DNA of 64,000 bases, from the NCBI RefSeq assembly GCF_036013745.1, contig NZ_CP107880.1:186001-250000 (forward strand). The letters are read 5' to 3'. The position numbers and the translations under genes were made by a program. Position 1 is the first letter of the stretch. Each line of letters opens with the position of its first letter. The DNA comes from Streptomyces sp. NBC_00483 (GTDB taxonomy: Bacteria; Actinomycetota; Actinomycetes; Streptomycetales; Streptomycetaceae). The notes beneath the pieces are model-generated. The model made no database searches, had not been told where the DNA came from, and saw only the letters and a program-made list of their open reading frames with translations. This document shows positions 16,051 to 25,525 of the stretch, piece after piece.

Positions 16051-17748
16051 GTGGACCGTGCACGCCATCGCAGACGCAGACCCGGCCTCGCGCTCGCCGT
16101 CGTGGCGGCCGCGTCGCTCGGCGTCACCGCGCTCGCCGCACCCGCGCAGGCCGCTGATGTCAACGTGGCCAAGAACGCCGGCTTCGAGTCGGACCTGAGC
16201 AACTGGACGTGCTCCGCGGGCAGCGGCGCCGTCGTGACCTCACCCGTGCACGGCGGCACGAAGGCCCTGAAGGCGACCCCTGCGGGCCAGGACAACGCCA
16301 AGTGCAGCCAGACCGTCGCGGTCAAGCCCAACTCGACGTACACACTGAGCAGTTGGGTGCAGGGCGGTTACGCGTATCTCGGCGCGAGCGGCACCGGCAC
16401 CACCGATGTGTCCACCTGGACACCGGGCAGTTCATCCTGGCAGCAGCTCACGACCAGCTTCAAGACCGGCGCGAACACGACCTCCGTGACCATCTACACG
16501 CACGGCTGGTACGGGCAGAGCGCGTACCACGTCGACGATGTGAACGTCTTCGGGCCCGACGGGGGCGGCGGCACGGATCCGGTCGTGGTCCCGGCCGCAC
16601 CCACGGGGCTCGCGGCGGGCGCGGCCACCGCGTCCTCCATCGGCCTCTCCTGGTCCCCGGTCTCCAACGCCACCGGCTACAACGTCTACCGGGACGGCAC
16701 GAAGGTCGCCGCCGTGACGGGTGCCTCGACGACCGTCACCGGGCTCGCGGCCGACACCTCGTACGGCTTCCAGGTCACCGCGACGAACGCGGCGGGCGAA
16801 TCGGCGAAGTCGACGGCGGTGACCGCGAGGACCGCCACGTCCGGCAGCAACCCCGGCGGCGGAACCGTCCCCAAGCACGCGCTGACCGGGTACTGGCAGA
16901 ACTTCGACAACGGCGCGACCGTCCAGAAGCTGCGCGACGTCCAGTCCCAGTACGACATCATCGCCGTCTCCTTCGCCGACGCCACCACCACGCCCGGGCA
17001 GATCACCTTCAACCTCGACCCGGCCGTCGGCTACGCCTCGGCCGCCGACTTCAAGGCGGACATCGCCGCCAAGCACGCGGCGGGCAAGTCCGTGATCCTG
17101 TCGGTCGGCGGGGAGAAGGGCAGCATCTCGGTCAACAGCGACGCGTCCGCGACCGCGTTCGCGGACAGCGCGTACCGGCTCATGCAGGAGTACGGCTTCG
17201 ACGGCGTCGACATCGACCTGGAGAACGGGCTCAACTCGACGTACATGACGAAGGCGCTGCGCCAGCTGTCGGCGAAGGCGGGCGGCAAGCTGGTCCTGAC
17301 GATGGCGCCGCAGACCATCGACATGCAGTCGACGTCCGGCGAGTACTTCAAGACGGCGCTGAACGTGAAGGACATCCTCACGGTCGTCAACATGCAGTAC
17401 TACAACAGCGGTTCGATGCTGGGCTGCGACGGCAAGGTCTACAGCCAGGGCTCCGTCGACTTCCTGACGGCGCTCGCCTGCATCCAGCTGGAGGGCGGCC
17501 TCGACGCCTCGCAGGTCGGGCTCGGTGTCCCGGCGTCGACGCGCGGCGCGGGCAGCGGCTACGTGGCACCGTCCGTCGTGAACAACGCGCTCGACTGCCT
17601 GGCGCGCGGCACCGGCTGTGGCACGTTCAAGCCCGCGAAGACCTATCCGGGGCTGCGCGGCGCGATGACCTGGTCCACGAACTGGGACGCGACGGCGGGC
17701 AACGCCTGGTCGAACGCGGTCGGGCCGAAGGTGCACGCGCTGCCGTAG
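16051..17748 (+). CDS. Secreted family 18 chitinase with CBM and FnIII domains
   Basis: A 565-residue secreted enzyme. Order: Sec signal peptide (basic RHRRRRPG, cleavage after PAQA near residue 34), a carbohydrate-binding jelly-roll module (about 40-165), Gly/Asp linker, fibronectin III (about 180-262), and a GH18 barrel (about 275-560). The catalytic signature DGVDIDLE is at residues 384-391, with Glu391 as the proton donor. It hydrolyses chitin beta-1,4 bonds with retention through the substrate acetamido group. GTG start with AGGAGG 6 bases upstream. A dre operator in its promoter indicates DasR control. It is followed by a bidirectional hairpin shared with the OsmC gene. Confidence 0.95.
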   Translation: MDRARHRRRRPGLALAVVAAASLGVTALAAPAQAADVNVAKNAGFESDLSNWTCSAGSGAVVTSPVHGGTKALKATPAGQDNAKCSQTVAVKPNSTYTLSSWVQGGYAYLGASGTGTTDVSTWTPGSSSWQQLTTSFKTGANTTSVTIYTHGWYGQSAYHVDDVNVFGPDGGGGTDPVVVPAAPTGLAAGAATASSIGLSWSPVSNATGYNVYRDGTKVAAVTGASTTVTGLAADTSYGFQVTATNAAGESAKSTAVTARTATSGSNPGGGTVPKHALTGYWQNFDNGATVQKLRDVQSQYDIIAVSFADATTTPGQITFNLDPAVGYASAADFKADIAAKHAAGKSVILSVGGEKGSISVNSDASATAFADSAYRLMQEYGFDGVDIDLENGLNSTYMTKALRQLSAKAGGKLVLTMAPQTIDMQSTSGEYFKTALNVKDILTVVNMQYYNSGSMLGCDGKVYSQGSVDFLTALACIQLEGGLDASQVGLGVPASTRGAGSGYVAPSVVNNALDCLARGTGCGTFKPAKTYPGLRGAMTWSTNWDATAGNAWSNAVGPKVHALP

Positions 17749-17760
17749 GCGGCGCGTGGC

Positions 17761-17796
17761 CGGGCGCGGTCGGCCGTCGACGGTCGACCGCGCCCG
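17761..17796. terminator. Bidirectional hairpin between chitinase and OsmC genes
   Basis: CGGGCGCGGTCG at 17761-17772 pairs perfectly with 17785-17796 (12 bp); the 12 bases between them are themselves mostly palindromic, so the arm can extend into a long rod. It sits between two convergent stop codons (17748 and 17803). Confidence 0.8.
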
Positions 17797-17802
17797 GTCG
17801 TG

Positions 17803-18243
17803 TCAGCCGCCCATGAAGAGCACCGTGCCGTCGGGGCCCACCGCCTCGACGCGCGCGCCGTGTTCGACGGTGCGGCTGACCGTGCAGTACTTCTCGTGGG
17901 TCAGACGGATGCCGCGTTCGAGCGCCTCCGCGGCGTGCGTGTCCCCCTCCGGCAGCTCGATCTCGTACGAGACACGGACGGCTCCGACCCGGCCGTCGTC
18001 CTCCGGCCGTGACACGGAGTCGACGGTGATGCGCAGCTCGTCGTGCGGCACGGTGCGGGCCGTGCGGTCGACGACGAGGCCGCCGCAGCCGCCGAGCGCG
18101 GCCAGGAGGAGTTCGACGGGGGTGAAGGACGGCTGGGCCCCCTCGCTGTCGGCGGGGGCGATGCGGACCTCGGCGCCGCGGTCGTTGCGGGCGGTCCAGT
18201 CGCGGTCGCCGTTGCGGACGGTCTCAATGCGGTAGTCGGCCAT
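17803..18243 (-). CDS. OsmC family protein
   Basis: A 146-residue OsmC/Ohr-type protein. The two conserved redox cysteines are recognisable in LLAALGGCGGLVVD and in THEKYCTVSRT. Family members reduce organic hydroperoxides or handle thiol stress; the peroxide specificity is not evident. The ATG at 18243 is supported by a -10-like TACGGT six bases upstream on the minus strand, which fits a leaderless mRNA, and by family length. No co-directional neighbour is close. Confidence 0.88.
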   Translation of the reverse strand: MADYRIETVRNGDRDWTARNDRGAEVRIAPADSEGAQPSFTPVELLLAALGGCGGLVVDRTARTVPHDELRITVDSVSRPEDDGRVGAVRVSYEIELPEGDTHAAEALERGIRLTHEKYCTVSRTVEHGARVEAVGPDGTVLFMGG

Positions 18244-18580
18244 GCCGGAACCGTAACCAGAGGCGGGCTCCGTGCCGCGCAGCGCCTGCGGGGTGTCGGG
18301 GCGGCGGCGGGTCGGGGAGTCCGCGTGCCCCACGCCCGCGGACTCCCCGATGGTGCTCCCTCCCCAGGCGGCCGGTGCCCGAGTACGCGGCCGCCGTGCT
18401 GCAGAGTGTGCCGGGGACGGCGGCGGACTTCATCCCGCACCCCCGGATTTCGGTAACTTCACGTGTTGAATCAGTGGCGAGAAGTTACGGGGTCCTGGCG
18501 CCACATCCCGTACATACGGCCGGAGTCGAGGCGCGGACCGCACCGTCTGGCGTGATCCCTTCGCCTCAAGGAAGGCCGGA
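18244..18580. other. Intergenic region without a recognised gene
   Basis: A 337-base stretch between the OsmC start and the cupin stop. It holds the OsmC promoter at its left end. At 18551-18584 an imperfect hairpin (GTGATCC...GGATCAC with an inner CCTT/AAGG) may end the cupin transcript. No reading frame shows convincing coding character, and no RNA gene was seen. Confidence 0.5.
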
Positions 18581-19075
18581 TCACTGTGCCTCTCCCCGCG
18601 CCTCCAGGCGCGTCCCGCACCTGGCGCAGTACAGGGCGCCGGCGTCGTCGGCGGCCCGGCCGCAGGACGCACACACCTGGGGCAGCAGGCAGGGTGCCTC
18701 GCCGCCCTCGGCCGTCACCTGCGGTACCGCGCGGCGGATCGTCATGCCCGGCCGCCTGCGGTGCGCCGTGAGGTAGACGAGCCCGTCCTCGCCGGCGCTG
18801 ACCGCGCGCCGCTCGCCGCGCGGCACGAACACGAGCGTGCCGGGCTCCACCTCCTTGTCCACGCCCGCCCGGTGGAGCGTGCCGTGACCCTCCACGACGA
18901 CGAGGAGCACATCGAGCTCGGTCTCCACGTACGCGTCGCCGCCTCCGCCGGGCCGCAGGCGGACGACGTTGGCGTCGAGTTGGCGGGCCGCGCCGTCGAG
19001 CCGCCAGAGGGCGCCGGTCGCCTCCGGCGCGGCGGCGTTCAGGACGTCGGAGAGGGTGACGTGGGCTGCGGGCAT
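18581..19075 (-). CDS. Cupin-domain protein with C-terminal zinc ribbon
   Basis: A 164-residue protein. Residues 25-110 form a cupin barrel (VVVEGHGTLHRAG and EPGTLVFVPRGERR are the two cupin motifs); residues about 130-160 hold a zinc ribbon with CASCG and CARCG. The fusion suggests a sensor or a small enzyme rather than a classical dioxygenase. GGGGA precedes the ATG by about 9 bases; an upstream ATG at 19150 lacks such a site. It is divergent from the alpha-1,3-glucanase gene, sharing a 181-base intergenic region. Confidence 0.8.
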   Translation of the reverse strand: MPAAHVTLSDVLNAAAPEATGALWRLDGAARQLDANVVRLRPGGGGDAYVETELDVLLVVVEGHGTLHRAGVDKEVEPGTLVFVPRGERRAVSAGEDGLVYLTAHRRRPGMTIRRAVPQVTAEGGEAPCLLPQVCASCGRAADDAGALYCARCGTRLEARGEAQ

Positions 19076-19256
19076 CGGTCTGGTTCCCCTGACGTGGTAC
19101 GGCGGGTCGTGACCGTTCGATTCTCCCTCACCGCAACTCTCTCTGTTCAAACAGTGGACTCAGCAACACAGCTCTGCAATTCTCCAACAACTGAACGCAA
19201 GAACCTGATGCGCGTCCTTAATTCACCCACATCAACGGTGCAGGGACAGGAGAAGC

Positions 19257-21566
19257 ATGTTCGGACAGTGCGTGTTCAGATCCGGTGGAAGACGAAGGTG
19301 GCGGAGCCTCTCGGTGGTCCTCCTCGCGCTCACCCTGGCGCTGCTCGGCCTGCCCGCCGTCGCGGCGCAGGCAGCGGGCGGCCCCAATCTCGCGGCGGGG
19401 GCGCAGACCAAGGCGAGCAGCGCGAGGTCGGGGTACGGGGCGGGGAACGTCTCGGACGGCAACTCCTCGACGTACTGGGAGAGTTCGGGTACCGAATGGC
19501 CGCAGTGGGCGCAGGTGGACCTGGGGTCCACGGCGCGCGTCGACGAGGTGACGCTGCGCCTGCCGGCCTCGTGGGAGAGCCGGACGCAGACGCTTTCGGT
19601 GCAGGGCAGCGCCGACGGCACGTCGTTCGACACACTCAAGTCCTCGGCGCCGTACGCCTTCTCGCCCGGGTCGGGGAACACGGTGAACGTCACCTTCCCT
19701 GCCACGCAGACGAAGTTCGTACGGATCGTCGTGACCGCCAACACCGGCTGGACGTCCGCCCAGTTGGCGGAGCTGGAGGTGCACGGGGCCGCCGACTCCT
19801 CGGTCAACCTGGCGCGCGGCAAGACGTTCACGGCCGACTCCACGACGCAGACGTACGCGGCCGCCAACGCGGGTGACGGCGACCTGTCGAGCTACTGGGA
19901 GAGCAAGAACGGCGCACTGCCCCAGTGGGTGCAGGTGGATCTCGGCGCGTCGGTGCGGGTGAACCGCGTGGTGCTGCGGCTGCCGCCCACCTGGGAGACC
20001 CGGACGCAGACACTGGCCGTGAAGGGCAGCACCAACGGCTCGGACTTCACCGATCTGGCGGCGTCGAAGGCGTACGGGTTCAGCGCGGCGGACGGGCAGC
20101 GGCAGAGCATCACGTTCGACTCGGTGACGACGCGCTACGTACGCGTGCTCGTGACAGCCAACACCCGTCAACCTGCGGGTCAGCTCGGCGAGTTGGAGGT
20201 GTATGGGCCGACGACCGGCGACACCGAGGCGCCGACGGCGCCCGGGGATCTCGCCTACACGGAGCCCGCGACAGGTCAGATCAACCTGACGTGGAAGGCG
20301 TCCACGGACAACACGAAGGTCGCCGGCTACGACGTCTACGCGGACGGGAAGCTGCGCGCATCGGTCGACGGCGACACCCTCACGTACACGGACACGCAGC
20401 CCACGTCGGCCTCGCTCACGTACTACGTGCGCGCCAAGGACGCGGCGGGCAACCAGTCGCCGAACAGCAACTCCGTGACGCGTAAGGGCGGATCGGGTGA
20501 CACCCAGGCACCCACCGCACCCGGCGCCCTCTCCTTCACGGAGGAGACGAAGGGTCAGGTCAAGCTCGACTGGCGGGCATCGACCGACAACGTGAAGGTC
20601 ACCGCCTACGACATCTACGCGAACGGCAAGCTTCTCAAGTCGCTTGCCGGTGACGTCACTTCGTACACCGACACCCAGCCGGCATCGGCGACGGTGACGT
20701 ACCACGTGCGAGCGAAGGACGCGGCGGGCAATCAGTCCGCGAACAGCAACACGGTGACCCGCAACGGTTCCACGACCGAGGCCGCGAACCTGGCGGCCGG
20801 AAAACCGGTGTCCGCGTCGTCGACCACGCAGACGTACGTCGCGGAGAACGTCGTGGACGACGACACCAGCACGTACTGGGAGGGTGCCGCCGGCTCGTAC
20901 CCGAACAGCCTGACCGTGAAGCTCGGCGCCAACGCGGACGTCTCCTCACTCGTCCTGAAGCTGAACCCGGACGCGGCGTGGGCGGCGCGCACCCAGAAGA
21001 TCGAGGTGCTCGGGCGCGAGCAGAAGGCGTCGGAGTTCACGAGGCTGGCCGAGCCGAAGGAGTACGGCTTCGATCCGGCGAACGGCAACAAGGTGACGGT
21101 GCCGCTGACCGCGCGCGTCGCGGACGTGCGACTCGTCTTCACCTCCACCTCAGGTGGTGCAGCGGGTCAGTTGGCGGAGTTCCAGGTCCTCGGCGAGCCC
21201 GCCCCGAACCCGGATCTCGTGGTCACGGGCATCACGTCGAAGCCGGAGACACCGGTCGAGTCCGACAAGATCACCCTGTCGGCGACGGTGCGCAACGCGG
21301 GCACCGAGGCGGCCGACGCCACCGACATCGACTTCAAGCTCGGCTCGCAGAAGGTGGGTACGGGTTCGGTGGGCGCGCTCGCGGCCGGAGCGTCGGCCAC
21401 GGTGAGCGCGGACATCGGCGCGCACGAGGCGGGCTCGTACCAGGTCGGCGCGGTGGTCGACGCGAGCAAGCTGGTCATGGAGCGCGACGAGGCGAACAAC
21501 GACTACATCAGCCCGACGAATCTGGTCGTGAAGCCGGTGACGAGCTCGGACCTAGGTCGTTTCTGA
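19257..21566 (+). CDS. Alpha-1,3-glucanase (GH87), 5' part interrupted by an IS
   Basis: The N-terminal 769-residue product of a split gene. Order: signal peptide (cleavage near AQA-A, about 40), discoidin/F5-8C module (45-180), second discoidin (185-320), two fibronectin III repeats (about 325-410 and 415-500), third discoidin (505-640) and one CARDB domain (650-755). AGGAGA precedes the ATG. The native frame stops being followed after Asp-Leu, where the element adds Gly-Arg-Phe and a stop. Removing the element and one CTAG copy joins this frame exactly to 22563-24578, giving a 1437-residue protein. As it stands the product could be secreted and bind glycans but has no catalytic domain. Confidence 0.88.
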   Translation: MFGQCVFRSGGRRRWRSLSVVLLALTLALLGLPAVAAQAAGGPNLAAGAQTKASSARSGYGAGNVSDGNSSTYWESSGTEWPQWAQVDLGSTARVDEVTLRLPASWESRTQTLSVQGSADGTSFDTLKSSAPYAFSPGSGNTVNVTFPATQTKFVRIVVTANTGWTSAQLAELEVHGAADSSVNLARGKTFTADSTTQTYAAANAGDGDLSSYWESKNGALPQWVQVDLGASVRVNRVVLRLPPTWETRTQTLAVKGSTNGSDFTDLAASKAYGFSAADGQRQSITFDSVTTRYVRVLVTANTRQPAGQLGELEVYGPTTGDTEAPTAPGDLAYTEPATGQINLTWKASTDNTKVAGYDVYADGKLRASVDGDTLTYTDTQPTSASLTYYVRAKDAAGNQSPNSNSVTRKGGSGDTQAPTAPGALSFTEETKGQVKLDWRASTDNVKVTAYDIYANGKLLKSLAGDVTSYTDTQPASATVTYHVRAKDAAGNQSANSNTVTRNGSTTEAANLAAGKPVSASSTTQTYVAENVVDDDTSTYWEGAAGSYPNSLTVKLGANADVSSLVLKLNPDAAWAARTQKIEVLGREQKASEFTRLAEPKEYGFDPANGNKVTVPLTARVADVRLVFTSTSGGAAGQLAEFQVLGEPAPNPDLVVTGITSKPETPVESDKITLSATVRNAGTEAADATDIDFKLGSQKVGTGSVGALAAGASATVSADIGAHEAGSYQVGAVVDASKLVMERDEANNDYISPTNLVVKPVTSSDLGRF

Positions 21567-22559
21567 TGGCTCTTGCTGGGTGGGTGGATCAGTGCGGGTG
21601 CTGGGCATGCGGGTCGTATGGTGCGACGCCATGAACTGACGGACGCGCAGTGGCAGAAGATCGAGTCGCTGTTGCCGGGAAACGGTGCCCCGGGTGGGCA
21701 GTGGGCGGATCACCGCCGAGTCATCAACGGCGTACTGTTCCGGGCCCGTACCGGGGTGCCGTGGCCGGATCTGCCCGAGCGGTACGGGCCGTGGCAGACC
21801 GTCTATGAGCGCCATCGCCGCTGGTCGGCCGACGGAACCTGGCAGCGGATCCTGACAGAGCTGCAGATCGAGGCCGCCGCGAGCGACCCGGACGGTGCCC
21901 TGGCCCGCACGGCGGCGAAGGAGGCCGAGTGGGCGGTGAACATCGACTCCACGTCCTGCCGGGCTCATCAGCATGCGGCCGGGGCCCGGCACCGGCCGCC
22001 GGGTGACTTCCCGCAAAAGGGGCGGGGCGCGTGTGGAGGCCGATGGACGCGAGGCACTGGGACGTTCCCGGGGCGGACTGACCAGCAAGGTCCATTTCCT
22101 GGCCGATGACCGGGCCCGCCCGCTGGTCTGGCAGACCTCGCCCGGCCAGCGGGGCGACAACCCCATGCTCGTCCCGGTACTGGAGTGCCTGCGGATCGCC
22201 CGGCGCGGGCCGGGGCGGCCCCGCACCCGCCCGGACCGGCTCCGCGGAGACAAGGCCTACTCCAGCCGCGACACCCGCGCCTACCTGCGCGGACGGCACA
22301 TCAAGGTGACCATCGCCCAACCCGAGGACCAACGCAGCAACCGTCTGCGGCGGGGCCGGGCCGGCGGCCGGCCTCCGGCCTTCGACACAGGCCAGTACCG
22401 CCGCCGCAGTGCCGCCGAACGGTGCGTCAGCAAGTGGAAGCAGTTCCGTGCGGTCGCCAGCCGTTACGACAAGCGCGACTACATCTTCAACGGCACCCTG
22501 GCCGTCGCAGCAGTCGTCATCTGGCTCCGCGACACCGTCCAAGAGCCATCAGAAACGCC
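21556..22559 (+). mobile_element. IS5-family insertion sequence, CTAG target duplication
   Basis: A 1004-base element. Its ends are inverted repeats: CGTTTCTGATGGCTCTTG begins at 21558 and reads again on the minus strand from 22557, giving about 20 bp with one mismatch near the tip. CTAG is present directly outside both ends (21552-21555 and 22560-22563), a duplication compatible with the YTAR target of the IS5 group. It carries one two-frame transposase gene and lies in the same orientation as the gene it interrupts. Confidence 0.92.
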
Positions 22560-22563
22560 CTAG
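21618..22563 (+). CDS. IS5-family DDE transposase in two frames
   Basis: Two overlapping frames, 21618-22109 and 21973-22563, together make one transposase. The first has the DUF4096-like N-terminal domain (VRRHELTDAQWQKIESLLPG) and the first catalytic Asp in VNIDST; the second has the second Asp in RLRGDKAYSS and the Glu in AAERCVSKWK. The shift needed is +1 (or -2), near the AAAAGGGG run at about 22016-22023, a plausible slippery site. All catalytic residues are present, so the element may be active. The stop codon TAG overlaps the right-hand CTAG target copy. Confidence 0.85.
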
Positions 22564-24578
22564 TGGCGTCGCCGGTGGCATGGTCGCCGAGCGCGCCCAC
22601 CGAGGGCGACACGGTTACCTTCTCGGTCGCCCTCAAGAACCAGGGCAACCAGGCGAGTTCGAGCGGCGGGCACGACATCACACTCACGGTCACGGACTCC
22701 GGCGGGAGTGCGGTGAAGACACTCACCGGCTCTTACGACGGGACGATCGCGGCCGGTGACACCACACCACCCGTGAAGCTGGGCACTTGGACCGCAGGCA
22801 AGGGCAAGTTCACGGTGAAGACGGTGATCGCCGACGACGCCAACGAGCTCGCGGTCAAGCGCGCCAACAACACGTCCACGCAACCCCTGTTCGTGGGTCG
22901 CGGTGCCAGCATGCCGTACGACATGTACGAGGCGGAGGACGGCACGGTCGGCGGCGGAGCGAAGGTCGTCGGCCCGAACCGGACCGTCGGTGACATCGCC
23001 GGCGAGGCCTCGGGCCGCAAGGCGGTCACGCTCGAATCAACGGGAAACTACGTCGAGTTCACCACCAAGGCACCGACGAACACACTCGTCACCCGCTACT
23101 CGATGCCGGACTCGGCGGGCGGCGGAGGCAAGAACTCCACGCTGAACGTGTACGTCGACGGCACGCTCCTCAAGGCCGTCGACCTGACGTCGAAGTACGC
23201 GTGGCTGTACGGGTCCGAGACCGGCCCGGGCAACTCCCCCGGCACCGGCGCACCCCGCCACATCTACGACGAGGCGAACCTGCTGCTCGGCACGACGGTC
23301 CCGCAGGGCAGCAAGATCCGGCTCCAGAAGGACGCCGCGAACGACTCCACGTACGCGATCGACTTCATCAACCTGGAGGAGGCGAAGCAACTCCCCAACC
23401 CGGACCCGGCGGCGTACACCGTGCCGACCGGCTTCTCGCACCAGGCGGTGCAGGACGCACTCGACAAGGTCCGGATGGACACGAGCGGCAAGCTCGTCGG
23501 GGTGTATCTGCCGGCCGGTGACTACGAGACGTCGAACAAGTTCCAGGTGTACGGGAAGGCGGTGAAGGTGGTCGGCGCGGGGCCGTGGTTCACGCGATTC
23601 CACACCCCTTCGTCGCAGGAGAACACGGACGCGGGCTTCCGCGCGGAGGCAAGCGCGAACGGCTCGACGTTCACCCACTTCTCCTTCTTCGGGAACTACA
23701 CGTCGCGGATCGACGGCCCCGGCAAGGTCTTCGACTTCTCGAACGTCGCCGACATCACCATCGACGACATCTGGAACGAACACACGGTGTGCCTGTACTG
23801 GGGCGCCAACACCGACAACATCACCATCAAGAACTCCCGGATCCGCGACACGTTCGCCGACGGCGTCAACATGACGAACGGCTCGACGGACAACCACGTC
23901 GCGAACAACGAGTCGCGGGCGACCGGCGACGACAGCTTCGCGCTGTTCTCGGCGATCGACGCGGGCGGCGCGGACGAGAAGAACAACGTGTACGAGAACC
24001 TGACCTCGCTGCTCACCTGGCGGGCGGCAGGCATCGCCGTCTACGGCGGCTACGACAACACGTTCCGCAACATCCTCATCGCGGACACCCTCGTCTACTC
24101 CGGAGTCACCATCAGCTCCCTCGACTTCGGCTACCCGATGAACGGCTTCGGCACGGAGCCGACGACGCTGGAGAACACCTCGATCGTCCGCTCCGGCGGC
24201 CACTTCTGGGGCGGTCAGACCTTCCCCGGCATCTGGATGTTCTCGGCGTCGAAGGTCTTCCAGGGGATCCGCGTGAACGACGTCGACATCGTCGATCCGA
24301 CGTACAGCGGCATCATGTTCCAGACCAACTACGTGGGAGGCCAACCCCAGTACCCCATCAAGGACACGATCCTCACGGACGTGACGATCTCCGGCGCCCG
24401 CAAGAGCGGCGACGCCCACGACGCCAAGTCCGGCTTCGGCGTGTGGGCGAACGAACTCCCCGAGGCGGGCCAGGGCCCTGCCGTCGGCGAAGTCACCTTC
24501 CACAACCTGAAGTTGACCGACAACGCGGTGGACATCCGCAACACGACGTCGACGTTCAAGATTAATTCCCTGCCGTAG
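22563..24578 (+). pseudogene. Alpha-1,3-glucanase (GH87), 3' part with catalytic domain
   Basis: The 3' continuation of the interrupted gene, now without its own start or signal peptide. It codes for a second CARDB domain, a CBM6/35-like module (about 22910-23400) and the GH87 beta-helix (about 23440-24578). The three aspartates known to be catalytic in bacterial GH87 enzymes are conserved with exact spacing: Asp in FADGVN (23859) and, 23 and 24 residues later, the pair in GDDSFA (23928 and 23931). GH87 enzymes cut alpha-1,3-glucan of fungal walls or streptococcal mutan. The frame is open with no other damage. Read-through from the IS could give a cytoplasmic fragment at most. Confidence 0.88.
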
Positions 24579-24600
24579 GCGGCCGCCGACGCACCAGGAT

Positions 24601-24630
24601 GGGTGGCCGGGCATACACGCCCGGCCACCC
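24601..24630 (+). terminator. Rho-independent terminator of the alpha-1,3-glucanase gene
   Basis: A perfect 12-bp stem GGGTGGCCGGGC/GCCCGGCCACCC with loop ATACAC, followed by TTT. It begins 22 bases after the stop codon. Confidence 0.9.
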
Positions 24631-24652
24631 TTTCCCTGCCCAGGAGCCGCCC

Positions 24653-25437
24653 ATGCACCGCCGCACCTTGCACGCCCGCCTCTCCACCGCACTCGCGCTG
24701 CACGACGACCGCCGACTGCGCACCATGGTCGAGGGCGCGCGGTCCGGCGGTGCGGGGATCGGCGGACGCTCCGGCGTGGTCGATGTCGAGGGCTCCCCCG
24801 TGTTCATGAAGCGAGTACCGCTCACGGACCGGGAGTTGAGGCCGGAGCACCTGCGCTCGACCGGGAACCTCTCATGGACTAATTCGGCGGGATCGACGGG
24901 GCCGTGGCCCACTGGGAGGGCTCCCTCGCTGTGCGCGGGCGCCTCGAGGAGTTGGCGAGGGCGCGGCACAGTCTCGTCCTGTTCCTGGAGTACGTACCGG
25001 ACACGGTCGCGGCGTGGCTCGCGGCACGGAGTGACGAGGTCGCCGCGTACCGCTGGGTGCTGCGGGAGCTGGCTCGCGGCGCCGGATTCCTGCGGGGCCA
25101 GGGCGTCGTGCACTTCGACGCGCACTTCGGCAATCTACTCACCGACGGCGAGCGGATCCTCTTCGCCGACTTCGGCCTCGCACTCAGCTCACGGTTCCAA
25201 CTGGACGACGCCGAAGGTGAGTTCCTCGCGCGACACCTCCCCTCCTACGATTCCCTGCTGACGCTGAGCCATCTGCGGCGCCACCACCTGCCCCCGGGCA
25301 GCCCCGAAGCGGTGGCCGGGCTGCTCTCGCCCCACGCACCCGCGCTCGCAGTGTTCGACGCGTTCCTCGAGCGACTGCTCGGCGAGAGCAAGCGGACGCC
25401 GTACCCGGACGAAGACATCGCGAAGACCCAGACCTAA
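24653..25437 (+). pseudogene. Protein kinase/phosphotransferase-like gene with internal deletion and frameshift
   Basis: Two halves of one kinase-fold protein lie in different frames. The first (from the ATG at 24653, AGGAG 6 bases upstream) reads normally to LRSTGNLS (near 24870) and then loses sense. The second resumes in another frame with FGGIDGAVAHWEG and keeps the catalytic loop VVHFDAHFGN and DFG motif. Relatives as I remember them have several dozen residues between these points, so a deletion with loss of frame is the simplest reading. The product should be inactive because the ATP-binding and catalytic parts are no longer joined. The downstream half ends at 25437. Confidence 0.75.
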
Positions 25438-25488
25438 AGGCACCCTGGTTCCATTACGCGCCACTCCTTGCTACTGTTGCGGCACGCA

Positions 25489-25512
25489 CTAACGGGATAC
25501 AGAACCCATTAG
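25489..25512. promoter_or_regulatory. Inverted repeat in the aldo/keto reductase leader
   Basis: CTAACGGG-N8-CCCATTAG, eight-base arms with one mismatch, 14 bases upstream of the start codon. A -10-like TACTGT lies at 25472-25477, so the repeat would cover the early transcribed region, a usual repressor position. The binding protein is unknown. Confidence 0.5.
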
Positions 25513-25525
25513 CAGGGAGATCGCC

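Noticed and set aside
22185..24578. A single 797-codon gene starting inside the IS.
   Set aside because: Its first part is an off-frame reading of the transposase gene; only from 22563 does it match the GH87 protein.
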